This document shows positions 16,506 to 25,568 of a DNA stretch of 47,572 nt, piece after piece. The position numbers and the translations under genes were made by a program. The notes beneath the pieces are model-generated. The model had not been told where the DNA came from and ran no database searches. It was given only the letters and a program-made list of their open reading frames with translations. Origin of the DNA: an uncultured bacterium (GTDB lineage Bacteria > CSSED10-310 > CALFER01); contig CALFER010000060.1 of assembly GCA_937951895.1 (NCBI GenBank), forward strand, positions 1 to 47,572, read 5' to 3'. The first letter of the stretch is position 1. Every line of letters starts with the position of its first letter.

Positions 16506-19136
16506 TCAATCACCCCAGCCGAACTCCCATGAGTCCATCGTACCGAACAGCGTCGTGATCTGTTTATCCGTCATCGCGGCATACCATCGGATACCGTCCG
16601 CGGATCCCGTGCCTTGCGGCCAGGAAAACATCCCGAGAACCGTGATATCGGAAACTCCGGGCAACGCCTGGATCGTATAATATTCGAACGCACTGAATCC
16701 CGGCGCGAAAAAATACGTTCCATACACATCCAGTATGACGAATAACGGGACATCGGAATAGGTGGACGAACCCGGGTTGCATATCGTAACGGAGCAACCG
16801 CAAGGATCTCCGGCCCGGAAGTGAGTCGCTGGCATCCACAGACGGACTCCGGGATCCCCGCAGGCGGGTGTCGGTGTGTTTCCTTGCGGAGTCGGTGACG
16901 GACTCGGCGTCGGGCTTTCTGTCGGGGTGTCCATGATAGTCGGAGTCTGCGTCGGAGTCGGTGTCCGTGTGGGGGTCGCCGTGTTCGCCGAAGTCGAAGT
17001 GACGGTCGGGGTCACAGTGGCGGTTCGAGTCGGAGTCGACGTCGGCACCGTGGTCGGAGGCGCAGTCGGTGTCCGGGTCGGAGTCGGGGACGGGGAAGCA
17101 GTTCGCGTGGGGGTCGGCGTCGGAGTTCGCGTGGCACTGGGAACGGTCGTCGGCGTCCGCGTCGGCGTCCGCGTCGGCGTCGGCGTCGGCGTCGGCGTAT
17201 GGGAGGGCGTCGGTGTCGGTGAGATCGTCGGCGGGATCGATTGCGTGGGCGTCCATGTTGGAGTTGCGGTCGGAGGCAGTACCGGGGTTACGGTCGGGGT
17301 CGATGTCGGCATCGGTGTCCCGATGATCGAGTATTCCAACGTGTAGGTCCCGGTGATCATGTCGGCATTCGTGACCTGAAAATAGAAAAAATCGGGCGTG
17401 CTCGGACTGTAGATGATTTCCGATCGCACTCCGCACGTGTCGTCATTCCAGACCAACAGATCGCAGGCCGAATTCTTGAGTGACATCCATGAATTGAAGT
17501 CGGCTGTCCCGCCATTCTGGCAGAACGAAAAACGCATTGTGTACCCATCCAACATCGCCAGACGATATATATTGCATCCGTTCTGAGCGATAGAGGTTGT
17601 GTGATACTGGGAACTGGACGACATATAGAGTTCGTAGGTGTAGTCCGGGCAGGTGCTGCAGGTGTCCCCGTAGTAAGCGAGCGTGTAATTACCTCCGCTC
17701 CCGCCGTTGCAGCAGCTCGTGATCTCGAGCGTATACTCGCCTGTATTCAAAGGTTCACAGATGATCTCCGAACGTGTTTCACATGTATCATCATTGGAGT
17801 ACCACCAGTTGCAGGCTGAATCCCGGAGAATCATGTATGTGTCGAAATCCGCCGTTCCTCCCCCTTCACACAATGAAAACCGATACTCGATCCCCGCCAC
17901 GAGGTTGGCGCGATACTTCACGCACCCCGCGAGCGGAACGATACCGGAATGAGTCTGGTAATAAGGCCCCGGATTGATGATGTAATCCGTGGCGGGACAT
18001 GACGTGCAGCCGGGATATTGCATTTGATATTCGATTCGATAGGTCGCATTCGCGGTGGTCGTCGAACGGACTTGAAGAAAGTAGATGTCGGTGATCGAAG
18101 GGACAAAGTCGATCCTCGGCCCGTCCGAGCAATAATCGTCATTACTCGTGATCATCTGGCAATACGAATCGAACAACTCGAGAATCGGGTCACCGGTGTA
18201 GCTTCCCCCGCCATCACATGTGCTGAACTGGTACGGATATCCGGCATACAGATACATGATGTACCGCCGGCATCCCCCCGTTGTCATCAAATCGTTGTGG
18301 ACGCGTTGCGATATGTCGATCTGGGTCAACCCGTAATCCGAACTGGGACATTCCGTGCATCGTCCGTATTTTTTATCCGCAATGACAAACTCGTCCCAAT
18401 ACGCCATCGCCGACACATCGTAATTGAAGATGTGCAACTCGCTCAACGATGTCGTTTCCGCGGCATTGAACGGAATACCGAGCTGTTGAAGCTGCCCGTT
18501 GACAAAGACGCGATACGTGCGACTCGGCCAGTCCAGTACGAACTCGATCATCTGCCATGCGTCCGGAGTGTACGCGCCACAATCATAGTACCCGTTGGAG
18601 TATGCCATCCAGTGCCCGGAAGCGTCCGCATAGAAAAAAACGACGCCGTTGTTGACCACGGTATTCCCGTCTCCAATGACGATGAAGGAACTGTTCGTTC
18701 CCGACAAGACAGGTCGCATCCACACACTGATGTATTGCGGAGTCATTTCGTTCAGCAGGTGATAGAGCCCCTGATAGGTCGATGACGCATTGTACATGAA
18801 CAGACTGATGAGCGTCGCTCCGCCGGCCGTGTAGTTCGTCAGATAGGCATCATCACCCACGCCGGCATCCAGCCATCCGAACATGTATCCATCTTCGAAA
18901 TTCTCGAGAAACAGACTCGTCCTGTCTTCTCGAACCGACCGTCGCAGATCCTCCGCTCCGAGTTCCAGCGAGTATGCGAACAACGGATCCATCTCGGGTT
19001 TCGGGATCCAATCATGCCCGCAAAGATCCTGAAGTCCGCAAAAAGGATTCCCGCTCACGTTCTGTGTCGCCGATGCCTGTCCCGGGATGCAACTGCACAC
19101 GAAAAGCACCACAGCACAAATCTGTCGATGCGTCAT
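16506..19136 (-). CDS. Exported PPC-repeat protein with Thr-Pro linker and FGW domain
   Basis: This 876-residue protein starts with a signal peptide (AVVLFVCSCIPGQASA). Residues ~65-250 look like a concanavalin/LamG-type jelly-roll (NFEDGYMFGW...EFVLDWPSRTYRVFVNG). Three consecutive PPC-like beta domains follow (about residues 270-620), each with GGCRRY/GCVKYR/GCNIYR, then a GGTADFD-type motif and a SNDD/WNDD box. A Thr-Pro linker of about 130 residues leads to the shared C-terminal domain (residues 759-876, 16509-16862), with CGCSVTIC, FVILDVYGTYFFAP, GIRWYAAMTD and final EFGWGD. Probably surface-attached or secreted; ligand unknown. SD GGGGAGG lies 10 bp before ATG 19136. Confidence 0.88.
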   Translation of the reverse strand: MTHRQICAVVLFVCSCIPGQASATQNVSGNPFCGLQDLCGHDWIPKPEMDPLFAYSLELGAEDLRRSVREDRTSLFLENFEDGYMFGWLDAGVGDDAYLTNYTAGGATLISLFMYNASSTYQGLYHLLNEMTPQYISVWMRPVLSGTNSSFIVIGDGNTVVNNGVVFFYADASGHWMAYSNGYYDCGAYTPDAWQMIEFVLDWPSRTYRVFVNGQLQQLGIPFNAAETTSLSELHIFNYDVSAMAYWDEFVIADKKYGRCTECPSSDYGLTQIDISQRVHNDLMTTGGCRRYIMYLYAGYPYQFSTCDGGGSYTGDPILELFDSYCQMITSNDDYCSDGPRIDFVPSITDIYFLQVRSTTTANATYRIEYQMQYPGCTSCPATDYIINPGPYYQTHSGIVPLAGCVKYRANLVAGIEYRFSLCEGGGTADFDTYMILRDSACNWWYSNDDTCETRSEIICEPLNTGEYTLEITSCCNGGSGGNYTLAYYGDTCSTCPDYTYELYMSSSSQYHTTSIAQNGCNIYRLAMLDGYTMRFSFCQNGGTADFNSWMSLKNSACDLLVWNDDTCGVRSEIIYSPSTPDFFYFQVTNADMITGTYTLEYSIIGTPMPTSTPTVTPVLPPTATPTWTPTQSIPPTISPTPTPSHTPTPTPTPTRTPTRTPTTVPSATRTPTPTPTRTASPSPTPTRTPTAPPTTVPTSTPTRTATVTPTVTSTSANTATPTRTPTPTQTPTIMDTPTESPTPSPSPTPQGNTPTPACGDPGVRLWMPATHFRAGDPCGCSVTICNPGSSTYSDVPLFVILDVYGTYFFAPGFSAFEYYTIQALPGVSDITVLGMFSWPQGTGSADGIRWYAAMTDKQITTLFGTMDSWEFGWGD
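16865..17320 (-). repeat. Thr-Pro linker-coding repeat
   Basis: This stretch is made of short GTCGGxGTxxG-type units that encode Thr-Pro-Thr-Arg-Thr-Pro repeats on the minus strand. It joins the PPC domains to the C-terminal FGW domain of the exported protein. Confidence 0.8.
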
Positions 19137-19160
19137 GTTGGATGAACCTCCCCTGTTTCG

Positions 19161-19189
19161 GTTTTAAAGAAAATCCAGCAGTGCGTCAA
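19161..19189 (-). promoter_or_regulatory. Sigma70-like promoter for the exported PPC-repeat gene
   Basis: On the minus strand TTGACG (19189-19184), a 17-bp spacer and TAAAAC (19166-19161) lie 25 bp upstream of ATG 19136. It forms one half of a divergent promoter region. Confidence 0.45.
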
Positions 19190-19225
19190 ATCGTCACGAC
19201 AGATCGACAGGGCCACATACCGCAC

Positions 19226-19254
19226 TTGCTCTTTGATCCGTTCAACTCTATCAT
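19226..19254 (+). promoter_or_regulatory. Sigma70-like promoter for the divergent exported gene
   Basis: TTGCTC (19226-19231), a 17-bp spacer and TATCAT (19249-19254) lie 47 bp before ATG 19302. The -10 box is close to consensus and the -35 is weaker. Confidence 0.4.
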
Positions 19255-19301
19255 TCAGGCAGATTCAAACTTCCGAATCGGATGGAACAGGAGGACTCGG
19301 G

Positions 19302-20855
19302 ATGCCGCGACTGAACAATGCACTTTGCCTGACACTTCTTATATTTCTGGGAACGGTATCCTGCCGGGTTCCCGTCGCCCGATGTCAACTGTCCTGGTCC
19401 ACCGCAACCCAGATCTACGGCGCGACAAACACCGCCGCCCGGGTGATCGATCTCAAAGCCGACCCCTCCGGTGCGTATCACCTGGTTTTCTCGGTCGAGA
19501 TGGCCGAACAGATCCGGTATATGAAATGGACACGGGAAGGATGGTCCGTGCCGGAACTCATATCGAGCGATGCGTTCACGCCGTTCGGCGCAACGCTGAG
19601 TCTCGATCTGGACGACACAGTCCCCCACGTCCTGTTCGATTCGGAAACCGACGATGCGCTCAATCTGTCCCACCGCACGTCCATGTGGTTCACACCCGAA
19701 ACGATCCCCTCGACGGCCGATACCATCTACATGGATCTCGCGATCGACTCGGCAGGTGATCCGCACATCATCTGGACACGGGCGGACAATCCTGAACGGG
19801 ATGTGGTCTATTCGTATAAATCCGGATCGACCTGGCATCACGAGGTCATCGAGCGCATTTCGGCACACCTCATCCGGAAATACATGTCGATCGCGGTCGA
19901 TTCGAACTTCGTGCCCCGGTTCACATGGTTCGACGACGATACGCAATCGTTGAAGTACGCCATTCGTCAGGGCGCAAACGATTTCGATGTGTACTCGATG
20001 GAACCGATGGATGCGTGCGGCTGGATCGACATGGTGATGCTCGATGGCAACGTCCCCCTGATCGCCTATATCGATATTCCGGATGTGGACGATGAGCGTC
20101 TGCGATACATCCTTGTCATCGGAACATCCTTTTATGACGCCACGATCGCCACGGAACCGGCGTTTTTCGGTTGCACGATGGCCGCGGCGGACAACGAGGG
20201 TTTCGGCATCCGGAATCTGTATTTCGTGTATTACTCGACTCAGACCGGATTCCGATATGCTTACTATAACATGGACTGGATCACGGAACCGATGTCCGGA
20301 ATGGACGATTATTCGCCGCATTCCGTCCTGGCGGCGGATTGGAATGTCGAACAGAACCGGGTTGGACTGGCCTTTACGGATGTCAACGAGAACAAAATCT
20401 ATTTCAAAACCGGTCGCCCCTACACCCCCACACCGACACCCGGATCCCCGTCACCGACACCATCCTCACCTCCCGCCTCGACACCGACACCCCCTCCCTG
20501 TTCGCAACTCGGCTGCACGATTCTCATGCCCGCCAGTGAATTCGCTCCGGGCGATCTCTGCGCCTGCCATCTATACATCTGCAATCCCGGCGCGATCGCG
20601 ATGGAAAATGTGCCGGTCTTTGCGTTGCTCGATGTGTATGGATCCTACTTTTTCGCCCCGGCATTCTCGTCGTTCGATCACTACACCGAAGATGTCCCGC
20701 CGGGTATGACGCATATCACGGTGCTTCCGTCATTCAACTGGCCGGAAGGGGCTGGATCCGCGAGTGGTATCCGGTGGTATGCCGCGATGACGGACGATGC
20801 CATCACGACACTCATCGGGACTCTGGGTCAGTTCGAATTCGGCTGGCACGAGTGA
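19302..20855 (+). CDS. Exported propeller-like protein with short Thr-Pro linker and FGW domain
   Basis: This 517-residue protein has AGGAGG 9 bp upstream of ATG 19302, which gives a signal peptide (ALCLTLLIFLGTVSC); an upstream in-frame ATG at 19233 lacks a good SD and delays the signal. The body (about residues 40-370) has repeated strands of the type VIDLKADPSGAYHLVF, DLAIDSAGDPHIIW and SIAVDSNFVPRFTWF, as in BNR/exo-alpha-sialidase-like beta-propellers. A short PTPTPGSPSPTP linker precedes the shared domain (20499-20852), ending FEFGWHE. The Cys after Val-Ser in the signal could also be a lipobox (TVSC), so lipid anchoring is possible. Ligand unknown. Confidence 0.85.
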   Translation: MPRLNNALCLTLLIFLGTVSCRVPVARCQLSWSTATQIYGATNTAARVIDLKADPSGAYHLVFSVEMAEQIRYMKWTREGWSVPELISSDAFTPFGATLSLDLDDTVPHVLFDSETDDALNLSHRTSMWFTPETIPSTADTIYMDLAIDSAGDPHIIWTRADNPERDVVYSYKSGSTWHHEVIERISAHLIRKYMSIAVDSNFVPRFTWFDDDTQSLKYAIRQGANDFDVYSMEPMDACGWIDMVMLDGNVPLIAYIDIPDVDDERLRYILVIGTSFYDATIATEPAFFGCTMAAADNEGFGIRNLYFVYYSTQTGFRYAYYNMDWITEPMSGMDDYSPHSVLAADWNVEQNRVGLAFTDVNENKIYFKTGRPYTPTPTPGSPSPTPSSPPASTPTPPPCSQLGCTILMPASEFAPGDLCACHLYICNPGAIAMENVPVFALLDVYGSYFFAPAFSSFDHYTEDVPPGMTHITVLPSFNWPEGAGSASGIRWYAAMTDDAITTLIGTLGQFEFGWHE

Positions 20856-20897
20856 AGCCGATCGGAAAACGGATCATCCTGTCATCTCTGACGCCTG

Positions 20898-22133
20898 TCA
20901 GGGATGCCACCCGAACTCCCAGATGTCCATCTCGCCCATCACAGCCGTCTGCTCGGGATTCGTCATCGCGGCCAGCCAGCGCACTCCGCTCGTAACCGAT
21001 CCGGCACCTTCCGGCCACTGAAATGGCTGCAGAACCGGATAGATGAGGGGTTGCATATCGAGCGTGGGAATCACCTCAAAGGCATAGGCTGAAAAATCCG
21101 GCCAGAAGTAATAGTCTCCGAAGACATCGAGGATCACGAACAACGGGATACTCTCGTAGATCGATGGGCCGGGGTTACAAATCGCGACATGGCACGAGCA
21201 TGAACTGCCTGGACAAAAGTCGTGTGCAGGCATCCAGAGGGTCACACCCAGCGATCCGCACACCGGAGTCGGAGTCATTGAGGGAGTGGGGGGAGACGGA
21301 AACACACTCGGAGTTTTCGTCGGAGTCACTGAATGAGTGGCGGTTATCGTCGGAGTCAGAGTACAGGTAGGCGTCAACGTGGGCGACGGTGTCCAACTCG
21401 GAGGCAGCGTTGCAGTTGGAGGCTGAGGTGTATAGGTCGGTTGTCCCGGTGCCGCGGTTGGAGTGGGAGTCGGTGTGCGTCTGGGCATGTACACGCTGAT
21501 TCGCGGCTCATTCTTCCACCTCGCAATCGCTCTCAAATAATGGATCGTATCGGACGGTTTCAGAATATAACCACTCGTTGGAGACGGATCGGAACCAAAC
21601 AGATCATGCCGAAGGACATCTGTGACATCGATCGAGTATGTCTGAGGCGGGATCGGAATATCATCGAAAAGGTGGGCAATGAATTGTCGTTCATCTTTAT
21701 CGTTGTTGGTCAACATCCCATCCTGGCTCAAGTCAGCCATATCCATCAGGTTTGCCCCCAAAAAAGTTCCCTGCCAAGCAGAAGTCTGAAAGATAACAAG
21801 ATGATTGAGAGATGCTGACCAATTAAACGAGGTCAGTCCCGGAACAGGGAACGGGCCTCCTGAAATCGTATTCCGGATATCGAACTCAATCACTCCCCTC
21901 GTAAAGAGAATGGTCTCATATGGAACGTAACTGACGGTGGTTGTCCAATAACTCAGCCCGTTGACGATCACATCCTGCCAGAGTTCCGTGCGGAACCATG
22001 ATGGGAATGATTCTCCACAGCGGAAGTAGCTGAAATGGACATGCGTACTGCACAACCTCGGTCCAAGGACAACCTGAGCGAATGCCGCCTCTGCGATCAG
22101 CAGCACGATCAGCCCGAACAGAATTGCTTTCAT
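20898..22133 (-). CDS. Exported protein with FGW domain, paralogue A
   Basis: This 411-residue protein has a signal peptide (GLIVLLIAEAAFA, cleavage before QVVLGP). Residues ~20-220 form a beta-rich module (GVIEFDIRNTISGGPFP, SIDVTDVLRHDLFG, YILKPSDTIHYLRAIARW) that resembles DNRLRE-type or carbohydrate-binding-like modules; this assignment is tentative. A Thr-Pro linker follows, then the shared ~118-residue domain (LWMPAHDF, CSCHVAIC, FVILDVFGDYYFWPDF, WEFGWHP). It is a tandem paralogue of the gene at 22241-23386, aligned along the whole length. SD GGGGAGG lies 6 bp upstream of the ATG. Confidence 0.86.
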   Translation of the reverse strand: MKAILFGLIVLLIAEAAFAQVVLGPRLCSTHVHFSYFRCGESFPSWFRTELWQDVIVNGLSYWTTTVSYVPYETILFTRGVIEFDIRNTISGGPFPVPGLTSFNWSASLNHLVIFQTSAWQGTFLGANLMDMADLSQDGMLTNNDKDERQFIAHLFDDIPIPPQTYSIDVTDVLRHDLFGSDPSPTSGYILKPSDTIHYLRAIARWKNEPRISVYMPRRTPTPTPTAAPGQPTYTPQPPTATLPPSWTPSPTLTPTCTLTPTITATHSVTPTKTPSVFPSPPTPSMTPTPVCGSLGVTLWMPAHDFCPGSSCSCHVAICNPGPSIYESIPLFVILDVFGDYYFWPDFSAYAFEVIPTLDMQPLIYPVLQPFQWPEGAGSVTSGVRWLAAMTNPEQTAVMGEMDIWEFGWHP

Positions 22134-22240
22134 TTCGCACCTCCCCTGATTAAGAAGCGATGCCTTCCTTTTGGAACCAGCTCATCTATAAAGAGTCGGA
22201 TTACGAAAATATTCGTGCGCTCGCTTCTGATATCACGGGC

Positions 22241-23386
22241 TCAGGGATGCCACCCGAACGCCCAGATGTCCATCTCACCCATCACAGCCGTCTGCTCGGG
22301 ATTCGTCATTGCGGCCAGCCAGCGCACTCCGCCCGTAACCGATCCGGCACCGTCCGGCCACTGAAATGGCTGCAGGACCGGATAGATGAGGGGTTGCGTA
22401 TCGAGAACCGGGATCACCTCAAAGGCATAGGCTGAAAAATCCGGCCAGAAGTAATAGTCACCGAAGACATCGAGAATCACGAACAACGGAATGTTCTCAT
22501 AGCGAGTCGGTCCGGGATTGCATGCCACGACATGACACGAACAGGTGTCTCCCGGCGTAAACTCGTGTGAAGGCATCCAGAGCGTCACACCGAGGTTGCC
22601 GCATCCCGGAGTCTGGACAGGCGTTTCGGTTGCGGTCATCGTGGGAGACGGGGTCCAGCTCGGAGGCAGGGTTGCGGTCGGCGGATGCGGCGTGTTTGTG
22701 GGCTCACCCGGCCCCACGGTCGGAGTGGGTGTCGGCGTGCGCCGGGGCATATACACGTTGATTCTTGGTTCATCCAGCCAGGTTATCAGCGAACGCACGT
22801 ACCAGGTTGACTCCGTCGGCTTCAAGATAAAACCACTCGACAGGGATGGATCGGATCCGAACAGATCATGGCGGAGCGCCTGGGTGATATCGATCGAGAA
22901 GGCCTGCCCCGGCGATGGAACGGTGCTGGATATCCGCTGCACGAACTGTCGCTCTTCCCGATCACCAATCGTTAAAACGCCATCCTGCGCGGAGTCGACC
23001 ATATCGAACAGGTCGATTCCGATTCCTGATCCGGGTGCGGTTGCATCGGAAACGATCAGATCATCCAGTGAAGCCGACCAGTTGTACGCTGTCAGCCCGG
23101 GGACAGGAAACGGAGCGCCGGAAAGGGTGTTCTGAAGATCGAATTCCATAATACCCCGATCGAATGAAAACCAGTATGACCGGAACGGGCCGGCCGCTGT
23201 TCCGGTATAGTTCAACCCGCTCCAGATTGCATTGGGAAACACGCAGGACGACGTTGTGACGATCTGTCCTCCATAGGTGTGCGTGCGATGCGAGTGAGTC
23301 CCTGAAATCTCAGGCCCCAGAACAACTTGTGTCGAAGCGGTTCGACAAACGAACAGGAGCAGCGCCAGAATGTATCCTTTTTTCAT
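22241..23386 (-). CDS. Exported protein with FGW domain, paralogue B
   Basis: This 381-residue protein starts at ATG 23386 (SD GGAGGT, 6 bp), giving signal MKKGYILALLLFVCRTAS before TQVVLGP; an in-frame ATG at 23428 would bury the signal. Its layout matches the neighbour at 20898-22133: the same beta-rich module (GIMEFDLQNTLSGAPFP, SIDITQALRHDLFG, SGFILKPTESTWYVR), a shorter Thr-Pro linker and an almost identical C-terminal domain ending DIWAFGWHP. The last ~350 coding bases are nearly the same in both genes, indicating recent duplication or gene conversion. Function unknown; probably a surface or matrix component. Confidence 0.86.
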   Translation of the reverse strand: MKKGYILALLLFVCRTASTQVVLGPEISGTHSHRTHTYGGQIVTTSSCVFPNAIWSGLNYTGTAAGPFRSYWFSFDRGIMEFDLQNTLSGAPFPVPGLTAYNWSASLDDLIVSDATAPGSGIGIDLFDMVDSAQDGVLTIGDREERQFVQRISSTVPSPGQAFSIDITQALRHDLFGSDPSLSSGFILKPTESTWYVRSLITWLDEPRINVYMPRRTPTPTPTVGPGEPTNTPHPPTATLPPSWTPSPTMTATETPVQTPGCGNLGVTLWMPSHEFTPGDTCSCHVVACNPGPTRYENIPLFVILDVFGDYYFWPDFSAYAFEVIPVLDTQPLIYPVLQPFQWPDGAGSVTGGVRWLAAMTNPEQTAVMGEMDIWAFGWHP

Positions 23387-23558
23387 GATCCACCTCCAAT
23401 GAGATAACAATTCCCTCACGTGCATCACAGTAACATCTCATTGATAAAGGGGATGATGCTCGGCACATTTCGTGCAAAAAAAACAGCAGGGTCCTAAAAT
23501 TCGATACGGAACGCACCACTCGAAAATTCCGGTGACGATCCCGGTTTCGTCAGCATTC

Positions 23559-25568
23559 TCATCGCACGCTCCCGGTTTCGATATCGAGTATTCGAATCTC
23601 CTCCTTCAGATCCGGTCGATCCGGCGCGACTTCAATCGCATGATTCAAGTGCTTTCGCGCGTCGTCGAATTGCCCCTGCTGCCTGAGCGCATTGCCGAGA
23701 CTGAGCAGTACATCCGGATCATCCGGGGCAGTTTCGACGGCCTGCCGGAGTAACGCGATCCCCTCGACACCCCGATTCCGTCCCTTGATCTCGATGTAAC
23801 CCAGATTGTTCAACACACGGGCATCCTTCGGATTGAGCCGGAGGCATTCGCTGAACACCCGGAAACCTTCATCCCAGCGCGACCCGGAAATCGCCAGGAT
23901 CCCGAGCTGAAACAGTGACGGATAATGGTTGGGATTCTGCCCGACGATGTGCCGGAACTGCGATTCGGCCTGTACCGGATCTTGTTCCTGAAGATAACAC
24001 AACCCCAGCAGATACCGCGCCTTGACATCCTGATCATTCAGTTCGAGCACGCGCGACACATGCCTCTTCGCCTCGTCCCACAGCGCCAGTTCGATGCATG
24101 CGTTCGCCAGATCGGTCAGGAATCTCGGATTGTCCGGATCTTTCGCCACCACTTTTTCCAGCACCTCGATCGCGGCCTCGTACTCACTGCGCGCAATAAA
24201 CATCTGAGCCTGCTGGTATTCCTGAAATGCCCCCACCATGTCTTTCGGATCCGGCAATCCGCTCTTCGACGGCGTCAGATTTTCGGTTGAGCCCACCAGA
24301 TATCCCAGCGCCTGAAGTTTTCCTTCCATTTCCTCGGACACCGCCACGGTCTCCGGAGCGTCCTGCCGTTCCGTCTTGAGCAGTCCGCCCAGCATCCCCT
24401 CCAGACGCCCGCTTTCGCCCGGATCCGTATCATACCGATTTCCCTGCTCCGACCGCCCGCCTTCGATGTCATACAACTCGGGCTTCGGTGCCCGGATATA
24501 GCAGTTCGATGCCTCACGGATCCCCTTCAGCTCACTCCAGTTGAAACTCCGCGGAATGAACACCTCACTGTAAACCGGACGAGTCTGCAGCGTGCCCCCT
24601 TCCCTGATTCGCGCATTCAGATCGATGCCGTCGAAGGCGACATCGCGTGTGATGCCCAGATATCCCAGGATCGTCGGGACGATATCCACGGATGAAACCC
24701 GATCGACGATGCGCAGCCCCGCCTCCCGGTCATGCGGAAATCGCAGGATGAGGGGGACGTGCGTCGTGGGCCGGTAGATGAAGAGCCCATGGGTCATCTC
24801 GCCGTACTCACCCAGGCTTTCCCCATGATCCGCCGTGAGCACGATGATCGTGTTATCCCAGTGACCATGCGTTTTCACGCTGTCAAAAAGGTATCCGAGC
24901 CAATCGTCGAGATACGCGATTTCACCGTCGTAGGGGTTGGAATACGCCGTGCGGTAGGGCTGCGGAGGATCATAATCCGCATGCGGATCGTAATAATGAA
25001 GCCATAGAAAGAAAGGCCGCGTCGCGATCTCGTCGGCCACCGCATCGAACCACTCGTTCGCCAGAAAACTGATCTCGGACGCCCGTCGATCGACCGGCAA
25101 CTGTCCTTTCTGCTTCGGGCGGACGAACGCATCGTTGTAGAAATGAAAACCCTGATCCAGCCCGAACTCGTGCGACAGAATGAACGAACCGATGAATGCC
25201 GTCGTCAGATATCCTTCATCCACAAGTATTTCGGCCAGAGTCTGTTCATCCTGCGGCAACTTGTAGATGTTGTTGTCGCGCACCCCATGATGAAACGGAT
25301 AACGGCCGGTCATGATCGAACAGTGTGAGGGGAGTGTCACGGGCTGCGCGCTGAATGCCTCTTCGAACACAACGCCCCGGGCCGCGAGCCCGTCGATGTT
25401 CGGAGTCCTGATCTGCTTGTATCCGTAGCATCCGAGATGATCCGCGCGGGTCGTGTCCATGGTGATGACGATCAGATTCGGTTTACGGGAAGAGGAGTCA
25501 TGACATGCCGTGACCAGCAGCATGAGAGCGGAAGCGAACAAGGGAAACGATCGACGGGTGTGCTTCAT
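23559..25568 (-). CDS. Sulfatase-like alkaline-phosphatase-superfamily lipoprotein with TPRs
   Basis: This 669-residue protein has a signal with lipobox VTAC (Cys22), a sulfatase-fold domain (residues ~28-440) and five or six TPRs (about 455-665). Metal ligands are visible in NLIVITMDTTRADH and TADHGES. At the nucleophile site the motif is PVTLPSHCSIMTGRYP: Thr78 replaces the Cys/Ser of the C/S-x-P-x-R sulfatase motif, so formylglycine cannot form there. That pattern suits a Thr-nucleophile phosphatase or phospho-transferase (as in EptA-like enzymes) better than a true sulfatase. ATG overlaps the upstream TPR gene stop (ATGA). Likely periplasmic membrane-anchored; substrate unknown. Confidence 0.88.
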   Translation of the reverse strand: MKHTRRSFPLFASALMLLVTACHDSSSRKPNLIVITMDTTRADHLGCYGYKQIRTPNIDGLAARGVVFEEAFSAQPVTLPSHCSIMTGRYPFHHGVRDNNIYKLPQDEQTLAEILVDEGYLTTAFIGSFILSHEFGLDQGFHFYNDAFVRPKQKGQLPVDRRASEISFLANEWFDAVADEIATRPFFLWLHYYDPHADYDPPQPYRTAYSNPYDGEIAYLDDWLGYLFDSVKTHGHWDNTIIVLTADHGESLGEYGEMTHGLFIYRPTTHVPLILRFPHDREAGLRIVDRVSSVDIVPTILGYLGITRDVAFDGIDLNARIREGGTLQTRPVYSEVFIPRSFNWSELKGIREASNCYIRAPKPELYDIEGGRSEQGNRYDTDPGESGRLEGMLGGLLKTERQDAPETVAVSEEMEGKLQALGYLVGSTENLTPSKSGLPDPKDMVGAFQEYQQAQMFIARSEYEAAIEVLEKVVAKDPDNPRFLTDLANACIELALWDEAKRHVSRVLELNDQDVKARYLLGLCYLQEQDPVQAESQFRHIVGQNPNHYPSLFQLGILAISGSRWDEGFRVFSECLRLNPKDARVLNNLGYIEIKGRNRGVEGIALLRQAVETAPDDPDVLLSLGNALRQQGQFDDARKHLNHAIEVAPDRPDLKEEIRILDIETGSVR

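Noticed and set aside
16876..17346. 156-codon plus-strand Val/Gly-rich frame
   Set aside because: It is the antisense reading of a Thr-Pro linker; simple repeats stay open in several frames.
23472..23500. GCACATTTCGTGC hairpin followed by an A run, considered as a terminator
   Set aside because: On the plus strand the run is A rather than T, and on the minus strand the T run comes before the stem, so the order is wrong for intrinsic termination.
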